Assembly: GCA_004352715.1 (NCBI GenBank)
Contig: SCFE01000001.1
Coordinates: forward strand, 3,786,738 to 3,850,737
DNA: 64,000 nt
Origin: Hofstenia miamia
Lineage: Eukaryota; Xenacoelomorpha; Acoela
Direction: 5' to 3'
In this document: positions 1 through 12,830 of the stretch, piece by piece
Layout: each line of letters opens with the position of its first letter
Position numbering within the stretch: position 1 is the first letter of the stretch
Translations under genes and position numbers: made by a program
The notes under the pieces: model-generated
The model's database searches: none
The model's input: only the letters and a program-made list of their open reading frames with translations
What the model was told of the DNA's origin: nothing

Positions 1-1052
1 TGATATATTAATAAGAAAATTAAAAAATATATGTTTTTCTCTTAACAGTGCTCACCTTATATCTAATTACTTAAGTAATAGACTTCAGCGAGTTAAATTA
101 AATGATACTTTTTCAAATTGGTTGTCTGTCAATAATGGTGTACCTCAAGGAACGATACTAGGTCCCCTGTTTTTAATATTTATGTGAATGACATGAAGGA
201 AATTACTGACTGCGAAATAACACAATACGCCGATGATACATCTATTTACTGTGGAAATAAATCCTTAGATAAAGCTGTAAAAGTTATTGAATCGAATTGT
301 ATAAAATTGAGGAACTATTTTAACATGCATAGATTGCGTATTAATACGAAAAAAACTGAATTTTGCATAATGCAACCTTTTAGAAAAAAACGGACATCTC
401 TGACTATTCAACTAATTTCAATAATTCATCTGTTATACCTGTTAATAAGTTTAAATATCTAGGAGTAATAATAGATTCAAATCTTAATTTCACGTCGCAA
501 ATAAATACTATTATTAAAAAAATGGCTATAGGTATTGGAAAGATATCCCATGTTTCCCAACAGTTACCCCCAATTGCACTAATTCAAATGTCTCATGCAT
601 TTGTTATGAGTAATTTAAACTATGCTAATATCTTATATACGAATGTTCACAGCCAAATGTTAAAAAGGCTTCGAGTTCAACTAAAATGGGCATTAAATGT
701 TTGTAATAAAAACTCTTCTAAAACAAAAGAATATATTTCTAAATCTATTCTTTTTCCACAAAAGTTAATTATTTACAATTTTATTATTTATTTCTTCAAA
801 TTCATAAAGAAAATACCACCCTACAACGAGATATCATTCTCATTTTCAACAGATTGTCTGAAGCAAAATAAATGATCAAAAAACTACCCACGTGTTAAAT
901 TTAATAAAAATATCATGAGTCAATCCTTTATTAATACTGCAATTTATAACTGGAATATATTGCCAAAAGAAATGAAAATAATAGACAATCTTAAAAAATT
1001 CAAAAAAGAATTAAAATTATTATTTTCTCAAACAAAAATTTATATCAGGTAG
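1..1052 (+). pseudogene. Non-LTR retrotransposon reverse transcriptase, 3' part, frameshifted
   Basis: The reading frames join to the C-terminal half of a LINE-type reverse transcriptase (Jockey/CR1-like by motif). Frame 2 gives NYLSNRLQ and NNGVPQGTILGPL (RT motif B) up to about 175. After a one-base slip, YVNDM and the catalytic YADDT box follow at 184-250. A second frameshift near 395-430 leads into FKYLGVIID and the thumb region at 440-875. An in-frame TGA at 873-875 precedes a final stretch ending near 1052 (NWNILPKEMK). The 5' part, including any endonuclease, lies outside the window. About 200 bases of AT-rich likely 3' UTR follow. At least two frameshifts and one stop make it a dead copy. 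RT identity is secure; the clade is an inference. Confidence 0.85.
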
Positions 1053-4000
1053 ATCATGGATATTATTTAAATTTTATAATAACGATTATACAATAAATCG
1101 AAATTAGTAAGCTATCCGTAGTCAGTGTATTTTTTAATCAGTGTTTTTTTATATATTTCATTTTTGTTATTATTAATTTTTTTGTACATAGTAGTTAATG
1201 ACGCTATTCATTTGAAATATCAGTAAGATATTGTAAAAAAATTCAAATGAATATAGATTATCTTATCAAACATTTAGGCTTGAGAATTTTAGTCGATAGA
1301 TATTGCAAACGATGTTGCAATCATGGAGTAACTGGCCATTTCAAAAGCTGGTTGCGTTAATCCTAGCAGATATTTGTATTACTCTTTCAAATATTTTTTG
1401 ACCTTGAATACAATATTTGAAAATTTGATACTTGTAGAAAATCACAAAACTTTTTATTAAATAACAGTTTTTTTAGAATAATATGCTTTGCAATTAATTA
1501 AGTAAACCCCAAGGAACATATCATAAATCTAATAAAATCGTATGTTGATTATGTTTATAAAGCTAGGAAAACAAATGAAAGTCCCTAATGCTGCTTGATA
1601 ATTTGTGATTGATTCAACTTGATCCTTCATTTGGAAATTAATCTTACTTTTGAAAGTATATTTGGACTACAATGTTGTTTTTCACAATTTTAGCCATATA
1701 ATTGAAACGCTTTGCTGATAATTTACCCAAATAATTATTAATTACACTTCAAGCGCTTATAGATCAAAATATTACATAAACTAAATCTGCAGAAAGAGCT
1801 GGAAATTTATTTTTAACTTTATTACCAATTCATTGAAGAGTTATAATTTAGATGTGAATTCAGTATCTCAATGCTGTTGCTTATTGTAGTGTTAGCTATA
1901 ACATATCTTTTAGTTCAAAAATGCAAGAACTTTGTTTTGACTTCAAATGGTTATTTTATAATGAAATCACCGTCATTTTGCTGTTAGTATGCTCCAGACG
2001 CAAATCGCAAAAATTGGAATAGGTATTGAAGTTCTTTGGAATCAGAGCTACCAAAGACAATTTGCATTGAAAAATGACACGCTAAAGCGCTTTCACTGAA
2101 AGGGCACTACACAAATTTAGAAGATTTAAAAGTAATGAAATCTAGAGCTTAAGTTCTGTTGCTAGATTATTTTAACTAAATAGTTATTCTTGCACAAGAG
2201 TTAATGGTACAAAATCGATTTGTGCATATTTCCATGGTCTAAAGAACAATGTAAGTTGTCCTGCATGAAAAAATGATTTAAGATTTGAAACTTGACACCA
2301 AGTAATGTGGGAGGACTATGCTCACACCTGGCCCTAGGCTAGAAATCAAGTGTGGGCTCGTAAGACTTAAGAATGATGTTTTTTCGTTATTCACATTTTG
2401 GTACTTTTTTCCACAGAAATACTAAACATCAGACAAAATCTTATGTCAACTCTAATGCAAAAAAATAACTTTGTTCGTATAGTTTCATTTACAATTCTAA
2501 AAATGTTTGCTTACTAACACAATATAAACAACAACAGTGCTTAGCACGATGACAGAACTGAATAATAGAGATCTTGGCTTTGCGACACTTGCATGAAGAA
2601 ACTTTTTAATTACTTCCTAAAATCGAAGCTGTGAGGGAGGTTGCTTTCAATGGCCATCAATGTAGGTGCATTCACACATTCAACTGACTTTGCAGTGCAG
2701 TTTGTGACCAGCATGCATCCATGCTAAGATTGATACAAAGTACAACCCTCACATTTGGAAGAGATCTTGGCATGCACAAACATCGGCAGTAGCCCAGTAC
2801 GATACGATCACAACCAAGTGTCACTACGCTAAATCACCAGAGTATCATTGTGTAGCGATTCTAAGAATGCCACTTCAAATATTTTAGCAGTTGTGACACC
2901 AGACGTTGTAGGAATATTTGGTTTTGGTATCAACACATCTGACGCTGCAGATAAAGCTTCACTGCTTTCAAGCGGATTTTCGCTAAGCAGTTGTTCTAGT
3001 TTAAGCGTCTTCACCAATACAGCTTTCAAACACTTTGCAGATTGCTTCTTTTTCAGCCGCTGCTATGCACCCGAATTGTGTTGGTAGGACATGTATAAAT
3101 TTGATGAGAAAGTAGCGATCAAAATATGTAAGAATAAGTGTGTATCTTAGACCACAGAAGAGTAAAATGAATAGACTGCGCTATCATACACACACTTGCA
3201 AACAAGTGCGAAGCAAGCAAGCAGTTGCTATATTTAGATAATAACAAAAAACAATAAGAAAAAATTATAACCTTATTATCTTCCTAACTAATTGTGCAAT
3301 CAACACCTTATTGGGTATGTAACTAAACCATAATGTGAAGTTTTCATTTCTGGTACAATGTTCATTTTTGTGTGACGTTAGCAAAAATAGCGATTTTTTT
3401 ACATTAAAAATGGGACAAAAGTTGTATTATTTATTAATTTTATCATCCACCCCGGATTTACTGTGCAGAAATAGGACGAAATTACTTGAAATTATCAAAA
3501 GCTTAGCCACCTCAAAAAAATTGAATTTTATTTCTAGTAGCAAGATTTTAGCATTTCCGTTAGTAACTAGGACAAAATTTTAATCTTTTCGAAAGTACAC
3601 ATCGCCACCCCTAAATTTATTAATAACATAAGAGGGGTGGACAATTTTACTCTTCACCTAAATCAGGTTAGCCCATGCTTTGCTAGTGGGTTTTTTTGTG
3701 GGATTCCATGTTATTTATTATTGTACGTAAACTACGCAGCTCATAGAGTTGACCATTCTTGACTTTGCTTAACTAAATCCATAATGTATATAAATATAAT
3801 AGGTAACTGAAACAAAGCTTTGTTGCATTTTTGTGCCGCTGTGATTTTTTAAAAGCCTACACTTTCATAAAATATTTGTTGCGTTTTTACCTACAAATTT
3901 AGATATAGACGCACAAGCGACTTTTCGTATATTTATATTGATGTACTAACATTATCCGCAATAATGAATGACTTTATTTAGTCGCTGAAGGCAGACACTG

Positions 4001-7000
4001 CAAAAAATAAAAACAAGTCAAGTTTTACGGCAGCGAGGACAGTCACAGGAGATAAAGTAGGAGCAGATGGAGAAGGGCTCAGCAAAGAGGAACAACATCA
4101 AAGATTTCTTGAAGCTTGATGCGGGGAAAAAATCAATGGCTGTTGGAGGGTCGAGAGTCAAAATGAAATTTGCAGCAGTACAAGCACAATTGTTTTTGGG
4201 ACGACGAATGGAGAAAGTGACAACATCATTAGACCGAGTGGAGCGGGAATTAGAGAACTTAATGAAGTCAAAAGGATCATGATCCAATTTGCGAGTGAGC
4301 AAGCGATTTAACAAGAAGAGATCATAGGCATGGCAGTAGAGTGACAGTTGGAGAGTGGTGTTCACATACTTTTATATAAAGACATTATGTTCTTCAAAAT
4401 ATTTAATATTATAATGCCTGTGGATATGAAGTGAAAATAATTAATTAGCTAGTAAAATTTTCTTCCTGTTCGACAAAAATTAGGCTTTAAAATAGGCTAT
4501 ATTTTACTAAAATACTTAATTTTACTAAATATACTTATAGATAGTTCATTTTCACTGCCAAAGGTTTCGTGTTCTGAAAAGTTAGCTGTAAAACTCCAGC
4601 TTGACTTGTTAGCTGATACTTTGCCTCAGTGGCGACAAGCAATAAATCGGTAATTCATATCATTGATCCATGCCATGATGCTTCAAATGTGATTGAAATG
4701 TATCAAGTAATTGTAATTGGTGATAGTTAAGTTTGTACTGTTTTATTTTATGAGAATTAAAATTACGAGCGTAACAACTATTAGCATTGGTCTTGATGAT
4801 AGAAGTACAAGCTCCGACAGACAGGATGACAAGCTGAGAGACATTTTTTTACCTTGAAACCTGGGGGAGGCACATGAAGCCTTAGTCCCTTGATGTGTGG
4901 TACGCATACAAACCTGAGTGCTAAACCCTGGCACACCACGGAGAGGTTGCAACAAGAGAAGCTTAGACAATTTGTTGAATATGCTACTGGTCTATTTTGA
5001 AAATGGTAATCTTAGAGTTCAATTTGAAATTTTAAGCCAGATAAATTAAAGTCTCGTAATATTTATTAAGTTTATTCATCAATTTATCCAAAAAAATACA
5101 TTGACTGAAATATACAATGACTTGCAGACGCACGAAGAAGGTTGTTTACAGTCGTTCACTGCCTAAAATTCGTAATGGTGGGAACTTGTACAATGGGAAA
5201 TATTTAATATAGCATTTACAATTTAAGATCACATTTAACTACATGAAAGTAAAAGGGAAAAGAAATGTTTGGAATTGGCCAACTAAGAAAAATCACATTT
5301 AAATTACAAAAGACCTCAATTCCAACAACCAAGATTAATTAATGAATAAAATACTGTTTTTGAAATCCTAATACGTTTTTATCACTTCATTTGTATTGAT
5401 TTTATGTGCAAAGGATTTTAAAAATAAATAATAAAAAATAATTAAGCACAATCACAATTCAACCTTGGCGCCTCCGCACGTACTGCATTCATAGAATGCT
5501 CAATTGAAGAACTCAGCATAATCAAATGTGCGAGTTTGACATCAAACCGAAATAAAAGCCCCACGTCATTGTGAAAGGATATCAGCATAATTGTTTAAAT
5601 AAACAATAAGGTATTGGGAGCAATATTAAACTATACATGTAGTAGTGTGAGCGGCAAAAATAAGCAAATGACTGCAATACGTTGTAGTGGTTTATTTAAT
5701 AGTTCACACAACCTATGAACGAATAAAGTATTCAGAACCATGAGATTTCTTCGTTCTGCAAAAATATGCGAAAAATCAGGAATCGTTGTCTGACAAAAGT
5801 AAAGTTTTATAGTGATTAGTTAGTGTACCGTTAAAATGTAAATACCATGTAGAAAAGCTTTAAAATAATTGCAACTAAATTCTCACGAATGAGAATGTCT
5901 TAAAAAACTTTCAATAAAAACATGTAGAATAGTGGTCAGTAAGCTTTATGTGATAATTTTGCTTTATCTACATATATATTTATGACCTAAGACTGACATA
6001 TGTAATATCCATTTATGACCTAAGAGTGATATATGTAATATCAATATTAACATTGCGTTTTACGTTAACAATTTTTCACTTGACACTTCAGAAAAAATCT
6101 GCTTAAAATATGGAAATCAGTAAACCGCACATTGTATTCACATCCATCATAAATCATTAAAAACGTATCAATGTTAAATTTTTTGTAATTACGATTTGTT
6201 GTAACTAAGTGAAATCATCAAATGAAAAAAAATTTCGTTTATTACTTTATAAATTACTTTACATAATATAAAATTTTACAAGAAAGATAAACATATGATT
6301 TGCAGTGTATTTTATGTGTAAAGAACTGTATCAACAAACTGCAATAATCTTAGGAATTTATTTACAGAATAGATGTTCGCAAAGTTCACTCAAATTGCTA
6401 CTGAGAATTACATTGATACATTGAGCATCTTTTCCAAATCCTGTTAAACATGTATTGAATATTTAAACAAATTTATTAAATGTAGTTGTTATTAATAGGC
6501 AAATCTGGTTAATTTTTAAATATTTATAAATTAGTTATTTTTGACTTTTGTAAAAGAAAATTTTCTGTAGAATCCAAATTTGCTATCAGCTTTTCATAAT
6601 TCTTGTACTAAACACTGACTTTGTAAAATGGTACCTTTGAAGTGTATTGTGAGTAGGTGCTCATTGTTTTGTGGTTGAACAGGCAATTATAAAATTTCAA
6701 CAACTTTTCCATTATTTAGATTTGTTTCCTGTACATGAAATTATTCGTAGTATAAAGTTTAAAGATATTTTTCAAAACACAAGCAGGTATTGCATCATTT
6801 TAGCCTTTGTTTTCAAAATGCAACAGATAAATTTGATTTACATTTTTCTTGAAAAGGCTTTATTTTAATATAAACTGTTACTGTTCCATAACTACTGGTT
6901 CTTTTGACTGAAAATTGGCATTTATGTTAAACACATTGCTAAATAGTAATTAATGGAAACTTTTTGAAAATTTTTTGGAAATATCCTGAATTTTTTTAGT

Positions 7001-8304
7001 TTTCTTTCAAACTGAAATTTTTTATGCAGTTTTTTGTTTTTTCGAAATTTGTAACAAAGTGCAGTTATTTTGAAATGCCTCCACGGTTTTCTTGTTACAT
7101 GACACTAGAATTAACTGCAAGTCTCATTGAAATATATGTCAAAAGACGTCGGATTTTTTTGGCTTTTTAGGCAACTATGATAAGTTTTTTGTTTGAATTT
7201 GCTACTATACATTGTTTTTATGTGCTATAAAATAGATTGTGTAGGTTAGTCCTACACTGAGTCAAGCTCTGATTGTTTGCAATGATGGTTTCAAAAAAAG
7301 GTTTTAACCAGAAATGCCTCCTTAAAAATTGAAAGGATTATTCTAATCTTTTACTTCCGTTTGTTTCGTGTCATTCTTTGTCATGTTTCGACACAATTTT
7401 AAACCAAGTAATATACTTAGTTTGTTAAAATCTTTGAGTTCCTATGAAAAAAATGCGATTCAACAGATTTAAAATCATATAGTGTAATCATCGATCAGGA
7501 ACAAATCAATGCGAAAAAATTAAAATGTAGAAAATAATAAATCAAATAAAAAACTGAATGTACAACATTACATGTATAGAAAAAAACTCCTCTAAATATG
7601 ATGATTGGTAATAAATTATATTAAAGAAAATCAAAATAATAGCAATGTAATTCAATAATATAATCATAATTTGACAATGATCTCATAACCGTTATTCATG
7701 CGGCAGAATATATATTTATGCAGATCACGAGAATTTCTTCACATCTTAATCAAAGTTTTGTGGCAGAAGAAATACCTCACTATGAATTGCCCAGAATTTA
7801 AGTCCTGCTCCACTAAGTATTCTGGGACACGTACATTGCATACTAATTGCTAAAGTGTTTGAATTGTTCATAATGATCAACAACGGGTTTCTTCTGACCT
7901 TTTAAAACATCATTTTAAGCATGTGATCATTATTCATGGTGGATCCGTTTCTTTGCAATAGAAAGTTCAGTTCCATATCTTAACCAATTCAATTTACAGC
8001 AGAAATCTTTTACATATTCTTTCCTTAAAAGATTCAAAATATCCTCATAAGTCATATTAGACAGACGGTAACTTTCATCAACAATTCACTTTTTTGTATT
8101 GCCATTAAACGTTCTAAACAAATATAAATGTATATAATATGGTTCTTAATCTAAAATATACAATGAAGGGTTATATTTTGTTAAAGATAAGAAAATTTTT
8201 CTTTCAATTGTTTAACTTGGCCCGTTTCTGTCACGAATGCATTCATCACTTAATAAAAAACAGTAAAAACATAAATATTATGATTTGAAGTTTAAATATA
8301 AAGG
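1053..8304. other. Intergenic block with no recognised gene
   Basis: Only short open frames occur here. 2829-3087 is open on both strands. 4067-4282 (+) is lysine/arginine-rich (71 aa). 4743-4970 (-) ends at a possible splice donor (CCAG|GTAAAA). None matches a family I know, and none has a convincing chain of exons. The rest is AT-rich sequence with homopolymer runs. A 33-bp unit is repeated twice at 5978-6043. An unrecognised small exon could be hidden here. Confidence 0.5.
5978..6043. repeat. 33-bp tandem repeat, two copies
   Basis: The unit beginning atttatgacctaagactgac occurs twice head to tail with a few substitutions. It is a local duplication with no evident function. Confidence 0.8.
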
Positions 8305-9936
8305 CTATGATAATATTTCTAAAATACTGTACAAAAATGGTGCTAAAACTAAATTATCAATTTGAAGAGTCAATGCTTCTAATAACTGTGTTATAAAAAT
8401 AGCAAATATCACATCTTGTAAACTAACAACTAAATATACATCATTTAAAGACAATAAATACACAAAGACCAATTCACAAATTGCAGCAGCCACAGCTGCA
8501 TCAAAGGTCTTCGAAGAATTGGGGATTTTCATCATACCGAATCTTACACCGTAAATTGCAGCAACAGCATCACCAATTCCCACTGAAAGAACCCCCGAAA
8601 AAATTGAAAGGTGAATTCGCTTTAGATTTAGTTGATGAACCCATAAAGGGAAAGAAACGCCCACTAATAAATATATTGGAGTTAAAATCATTGGACCAGA
8701 GTCTTGATAGTCTGTAAAAGTTGACAGAATGCTATCCAACACGCCACCAAAGGGAAATAATTTGTGCATTCTAATGAACTCGATAACAAAAAATAAATAA
8801 AGACAGCCAGCGGATGCTAGTAATGTAAATTCTGAATCAACAATAATGCCAGCGTAAAATGTCATTGTTATTAAAAAATGGTAAACTTTTCTTGAACGCT
8901 TAGCAACAGTTCTATGACTAACAAAAGCTGTAATAATTACAGATAAAGCTAATAATACAGCCCAGAAAATAAATAAGTAAATCCTTTGTTCAGAAATTTG
9001 AATAAAATGCATCAACCACGAGATGGGCTCGCAATGCAATGTTACTGTAAGAAATGCATATCCTAAAAATACTGATACAGATAAATGGAAATAATGCAAA
9101 AGTTGCATGTTAGCGTTTTGCGATGGCGAAAAGTTCAAGCGACCTGTCCATGGTAAAAGAACAACAATACCGATGGCCGTAGTTAGAGTCCAACATTCTA
9201 GCTCTTTGGGTGATGAATAATAGTGGAAGACTACGCCAATAACCTCATCCATAAACAATACAATAGTTTCAGAAATAAGAAAACTTTCACCAATGCTGAA
9301 GCTGAGTGGAATGGTACGAAGAAGAAAAAGAGCAACTAAGAAAATAAGGCCTATTAAAATGACTAAATGCAAAACTCTGTAATGAAAAGAAGCAGACACG
9401 AATTTTGATAAAAATGGCACAGAATACTGATACGATATGGAAGGAAACACGTGTTCAAAATAATCCAAACGGGTAAATCCATTTATAATAAAAATGTAAA
9501 TAGCCAATAATGTTCCAACTAAAGAACAAATTAAAACAAAATCGCGATGAATTTGAAATTTTTGCAAAATTTCCAAAATAATTATAAAAATCAATAAAGC
9601 TATGATGAGAAGAAGTGAAGTTAAAAGGCAAGTATTTTCGATACGACCAGTGGAATTCTGAGACATAAAAACTAATGGAACTATAATTAGAGACAAACAG
9701 AGCCCATGATCACTGCTGCTTGAACGGGCACAAAATGGCAATCGATTGACATGAACTAAGTTGAAAGTTCCAATAAACCAAAACAATAATGTTGAACAAA
9801 ACAAATATAGTGTTCGGAACTGTTGATCGGTTTTCATAAACATGTATGAAAGTGTTATGAAAATAACAATAACTTCCAGATGGTTCCTCTTCATCACTAA
9901 GAAAAACGTATTAAAATATAACGCTATGACATTCAT
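8305..9936 (-). CDS. DOLK: Dolichol kinase (CTP-dependent), ER membrane
   Basis: The 543-aa intronless protein matches dolichol kinase in length (human about 538 aa), in hydrophobic profile and in C-terminal motifs. Dolichol kinase phosphorylates dolichol with CTP to make dolichyl phosphate, the lipid carrier for N-glycosylation, O-mannosylation and GPI anchors in the ER. Visible landmarks: RKVYHFLITMTFYAGI near residue 349, DYQDSGPMILTPIYLL near 410-424, and the cytosolic CTP-binding loop VGIGDAVAAIYGVRFG followed by KTFDA near 452-480. QIDNLVLAPF lies close to the C terminus. The rest is a series of about a dozen or more hydrophobic segments. The start ATG at 9936 is the first in frame and gives the expected length. 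The frame is intact and CpG content is normal. No conserved neighbour or operon-like context is visible. Confidence 0.95.
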   Translation of the reverse strand: MNVIALYFNTFFLVMKRNHLEVIVIFITLSYMFMKTDQQFRTLYLFCSTLLFWFIGTFNLVHVNRLPFCARSSSSDHGLCLSLIIVPLVFMSQNSTGRIENTCLLTSLLLIIALLIFIIILEILQKFQIHRDFVLICSLVGTLLAIYIFIINGFTRLDYFEHVFPSISYQYSVPFLSKFVSASFHYRVLHLVILIGLIFLVALFLLRTIPLSFSIGESFLISETIVLFMDEVIGVVFHYYSSPKELECWTLTTAIGIVVLLPWTGRLNFSPSQNANMQLLHYFHLSVSVFLGYAFLTVTLHCEPISWLMHFIQISEQRIYLFIFWAVLLALSVIITAFVSHRTVAKRSRKVYHFLITMTFYAGIIVDSEFTLLASAGCLYLFFVIEFIRMHKLFPFGGVLDSILSTFTDYQDSGPMILTPIYLLVGVSFPLWVHQLNLKRIHLSIFSGVLSVGIGDAVAAIYGVRFGMMKIPNSSKTFDAAVAAAICELVFVYLLSLNDVYLVVSLQDVIFAIFITQLLEALTLQIDNLVLAPFLYSILEILS

Positions 9937-10189
9937 TATATATTATTGATATCATGCCGCATGCTACTAACGCATACAACGGATACATAAACATATCCGA
10001 ATATATTACTATTTTACAAATAATTTATTACTATTTTCATAATTCGTTGGACTATAGAAATATAAAAAATAATAAATACTGAAATAATGGGTTTGTGAAA
10101 TTTCTTTGCTTCTATATTACCTAATCCGGATTGATTGAAGGCTACAATTATGATATATCGTTGAAAAATTGTTTTAGCATTATGTAATA
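9937..10189. other. Short spacer upstream of DOLK
   Basis: AT-rich sequence lies between the DOLK start and the Tc1 remnant. The DOLK promoter would be here, but no clear TATA box or other motif can be singled out in such AT-rich sequence. Confidence 0.4.
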
Positions 10190-10191
10190 TA

Positions 10192-10660
10192 CAGTGTTGC
10201 TCAAAAGTCTGAGCACACCATACTAAATTGTATATTTTTTTGTTTTTCAATTGTCTATGTTAAGTATATATAGATAAACAACTTTAATTATATATCATTT
10301 CTTATAATATTACTTACTCGCATTTCATTGATAAATATTTGATAAATAATATTTGAACTATTTGTTTCAATTATTATGTCGATTTAGTAACAGTTTTTAC
10401 AGTTTTAGAATCCCTAAATGCAAATTTTCAACTGAATTAAGAACAAAAATTGTATTACTAAAAGAAGAAAATTAGTCTTCGCCAAATTTCTACTCGTGAA
10501 CGTTTCCATTGGTGGTGTTCGTCGTACTTTAGATCGCCAGAGTTCCACTGGCAGTAATCGCACAAAAAAGCGTACAGGAAGACCTCGACTAACATCTAGC
10601 CGAGCAGACAAAAACACTACCAACAACACATTGCTCGATGTCATCCTCGTTGCGACCTAG
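10192..10660 (+). mobile_element. Tc1-like transposon remnant, 5' end
   Basis: The segment begins with CAGTGTTGCTCAAAAGTCTG directly after a TA dinucleotide (10190-10191), which resembles a Tc1/mariner terminal repeat at its TA target. Frames at about 10500-10625 read STGSNRTKKRTGRPRLTSSR, characteristic of the second helix-turn-helix and GRPR AT-hook of Tc1-type transposases. The frame is broken and the catalytic DDE region is missing, because the sequence changes to a LINE fragment after about 10660. It is a truncated dead copy. Confidence 0.75.
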
Positions 10661-10679
10661 CTCATTGATTCCTACCAAC

Positions 10680-11300
10680 CTTGCCACGCCCACCGTTAGT
10701 CCCCTAAGATCACTTTGTCACTATTGTGAAACTCGTAAATGATTCCACAATAGTTTATCCAAACAGCCAGTTCAGGACTTATGTGACAGCCACCTTTCTG
10801 ATTTCCGCCTGGACCGCGGCTGTTGAAGATGTGAACAAGAAGTCAGCATTTTCTACGAATGCTTTGCTAAAGCCATGTCTACCATTCCTCGTAATTTTGT
10901 TTCAGTTAGAGACACTGAGCCGCCATGGGCAACCAAGAGAGTCCGCAAAATCATGAAACAGTGTGGTGCTGCCCACTCAACAGGTCATCGTCACAAACGT
11001 GATTCTTACCGAAAAACTCAACAATGCTATCACTAACGCCAAGATAAACCTAGTTGAGTCGACCAAGACGGCTAAAAACCTTTGTAAGTACATTAAGTCT
11101 CTTACTAGCAGTAACCACAAGATTCCTCTGCGCAATATTTTCGAACAGTTTCCTGATTACAAGTTGGCTTTGTATGCCATTGGCAAAACCTTAAGTAAAG
11201 CCATTTCCCATGAAAAACTGTTATCAAAGCTATCGGCTGTGCTTCTGCCAAATATTCTGTCATGGAAAAGCCTACTACTCTGAATAGATAAGCAATTGTG
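10680..11300 (+). pseudogene. LINE ORF2 fragment, linker between endonuclease and RT
   Basis: Broken frames read EPPWATKRVRKIMKQCGAAH and later NAKINLVESTKTAKNLCKYI followed by KSLTSSNHKIP. This arrangement, a basic 'PPW..K.VRK..K' block and then a 'LWKYIKSLT' type block, is typical of the region just before the RT domain in CR1/Jockey-like LINEs. Several frame changes occur. It might belong to the same family as the minus-strand RT at 11925-12830, but the two face each other and do not form one element. Confidence 0.55.
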
Positions 11301-11310
11301 ACCAAGATAA

Positions 11311-11746
11311 TTTTAAAAATAATATATGGGCTTGTAATATATGGTGTTGATTCTCATGTATTAAAAATTTGTCAACTTTTTTTTGGATAAATGTATTTAC
11401 AACCATTAAGTACGATATTTCAAAAATACTTGAAATTGAAGATCAGATATGAAAAGAATTATTTCAAATCACGACATTCGCTATATGTATGTTTCAAATA
11501 AAGAAAATATATAGGTTACAATATTCGAAATTGCAATAAATATGAGGATAAAAACTAGAATTGAAGCTTTCAATTGTTCATTTATTCCACGGGTTATTCA
11601 CCAGACATTTTTATAAATATTTATTTTATTCAATATTTATTTGTTTTCGTAGTATATTTTGTAAAGTTTGTATTTCACTTAAATACGCAATATAATACTT
11701 TGATACTTAAATTGTTAACACATATAGATATAATTATGTATATATA

Positions 11747-11785
<39 letters not shown>

Positions 11786-11924
11786 ATTCCTTGCAAACTT
11801 CAAGACGGACAAAACGATCGCAAGACAGAAATGTTTAATGCGATTTTATTTATTTATTTATTTACTATTAATTATAATGAATACACATTTATTATCTATG
11901 ATTAAAACGTAGGAGTCTATTAGA
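11311..11924. other. AT-rich spacer with a TA microsatellite
   Basis: No gene is seen. A run of alternating TA lies at about 11738-11781. The open frame across it encodes low-complexity tyrosine/isoleucine and is not credible. Confidence 0.7.
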
Positions 11925-12830
11925 AAAAATATTTAGTTGCTTGCTGGTCTTTACTTTGGACACGCCAAGGCGGCGACTTTGAAATCTCTCACATGAATAT
12001 TCAGTTCTGTCTGGAATGTAAGACAAGAGGGGATTAAGCGGTCCAGAATCTATTATCTTATCATATATTTTCTTATCTGATCGTTCAATTTCCTGTGCAA
12101 TCGGCGTAAATTCATATATTAAACCAAGTCTAACAGCATTCCTCTAAACATAGTAAATCGTTTTTAGCAGATACTTTGCTGCGCCTCCCCAAATACTTGC
12201 TCCATACAGGATTTTGGATTTCACAAGCGATTTGTACTCTGCTGATTTCAGATGGTGAGTAATTCAGGCCGTGAAGTCGTTGTAAAATATAAATTTCACT
12301 ATTTGCGATTTTTACGATTCAATTGAATGGACTCGCGAATGATAGTTGGTCATTAAAAGTGATGTTGAGTATATTCACCTCTGACCCGCTCTTTATGCCT
12401 GCGATATTAGGGACATTAGCTTGATGTGAAGACGACTTCATAAGTTCACGTGACCTGGCGTTACACTGTTCGAATTGTAGATACAAGTATGCAACAATTT
12501 CTGGGACGATGAGCTAAGTTATCAGGAACTATAGGATTGTAGTCATCTACAAAGACATCAAGCTTAGCTGGGTCGCCCCAGATATCTATGTAATTTGTCT
12601 CTGGGCTACCAACACTGCCTTGAGCAGCTCCTTGGTTGGTTAATAAGTATCCAAAATGCTTGCCATGGAAGTCTGTGTAATGTTATCGTGAAAAAACTTG
12701 CTACCCAATTGACGATAAAAGGATTTATTCCTTCGACGATAGTAGTGTGAGAGATAGTATCAAAAGTCTTTGTCATGTCCAAGGCCGCCATGAGCATCCA
12801 GAAGATAAAGATGCCTTAGCACTAATATTG
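11925..12830 (-). pseudogene. Non-LTR reverse transcriptase fragment (RT palm and thumb)
   Basis: Reading the minus strand in mixed frames gives AALDMTKTFDTISHTTI (RT motif A region) near 12780, then a degenerate motif B (QGSVGSPETNYIDIWGDP) and FVDDYNP (motif C, usually F/Y-A-D-D) near 12550. Further on come SKILYGASIWGGAAK near 12190 and SYIPDRTEYSCERF near 12010. The order matches a CR1/Jockey-like RT running into its C-terminal region. Several frameshifts and stops show it is dead. It lies close to, and opposite, the plus-strand LINE piece at 10680-11300. Confidence 0.75.

Noticed and set aside
2829-4365. Small overlapping frames on both strands, some charged and protein-like
   Set aside because: No family motif, no supporting splice chain, and both strands are open over the same bases. 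They may hide an exon but cannot be supported.
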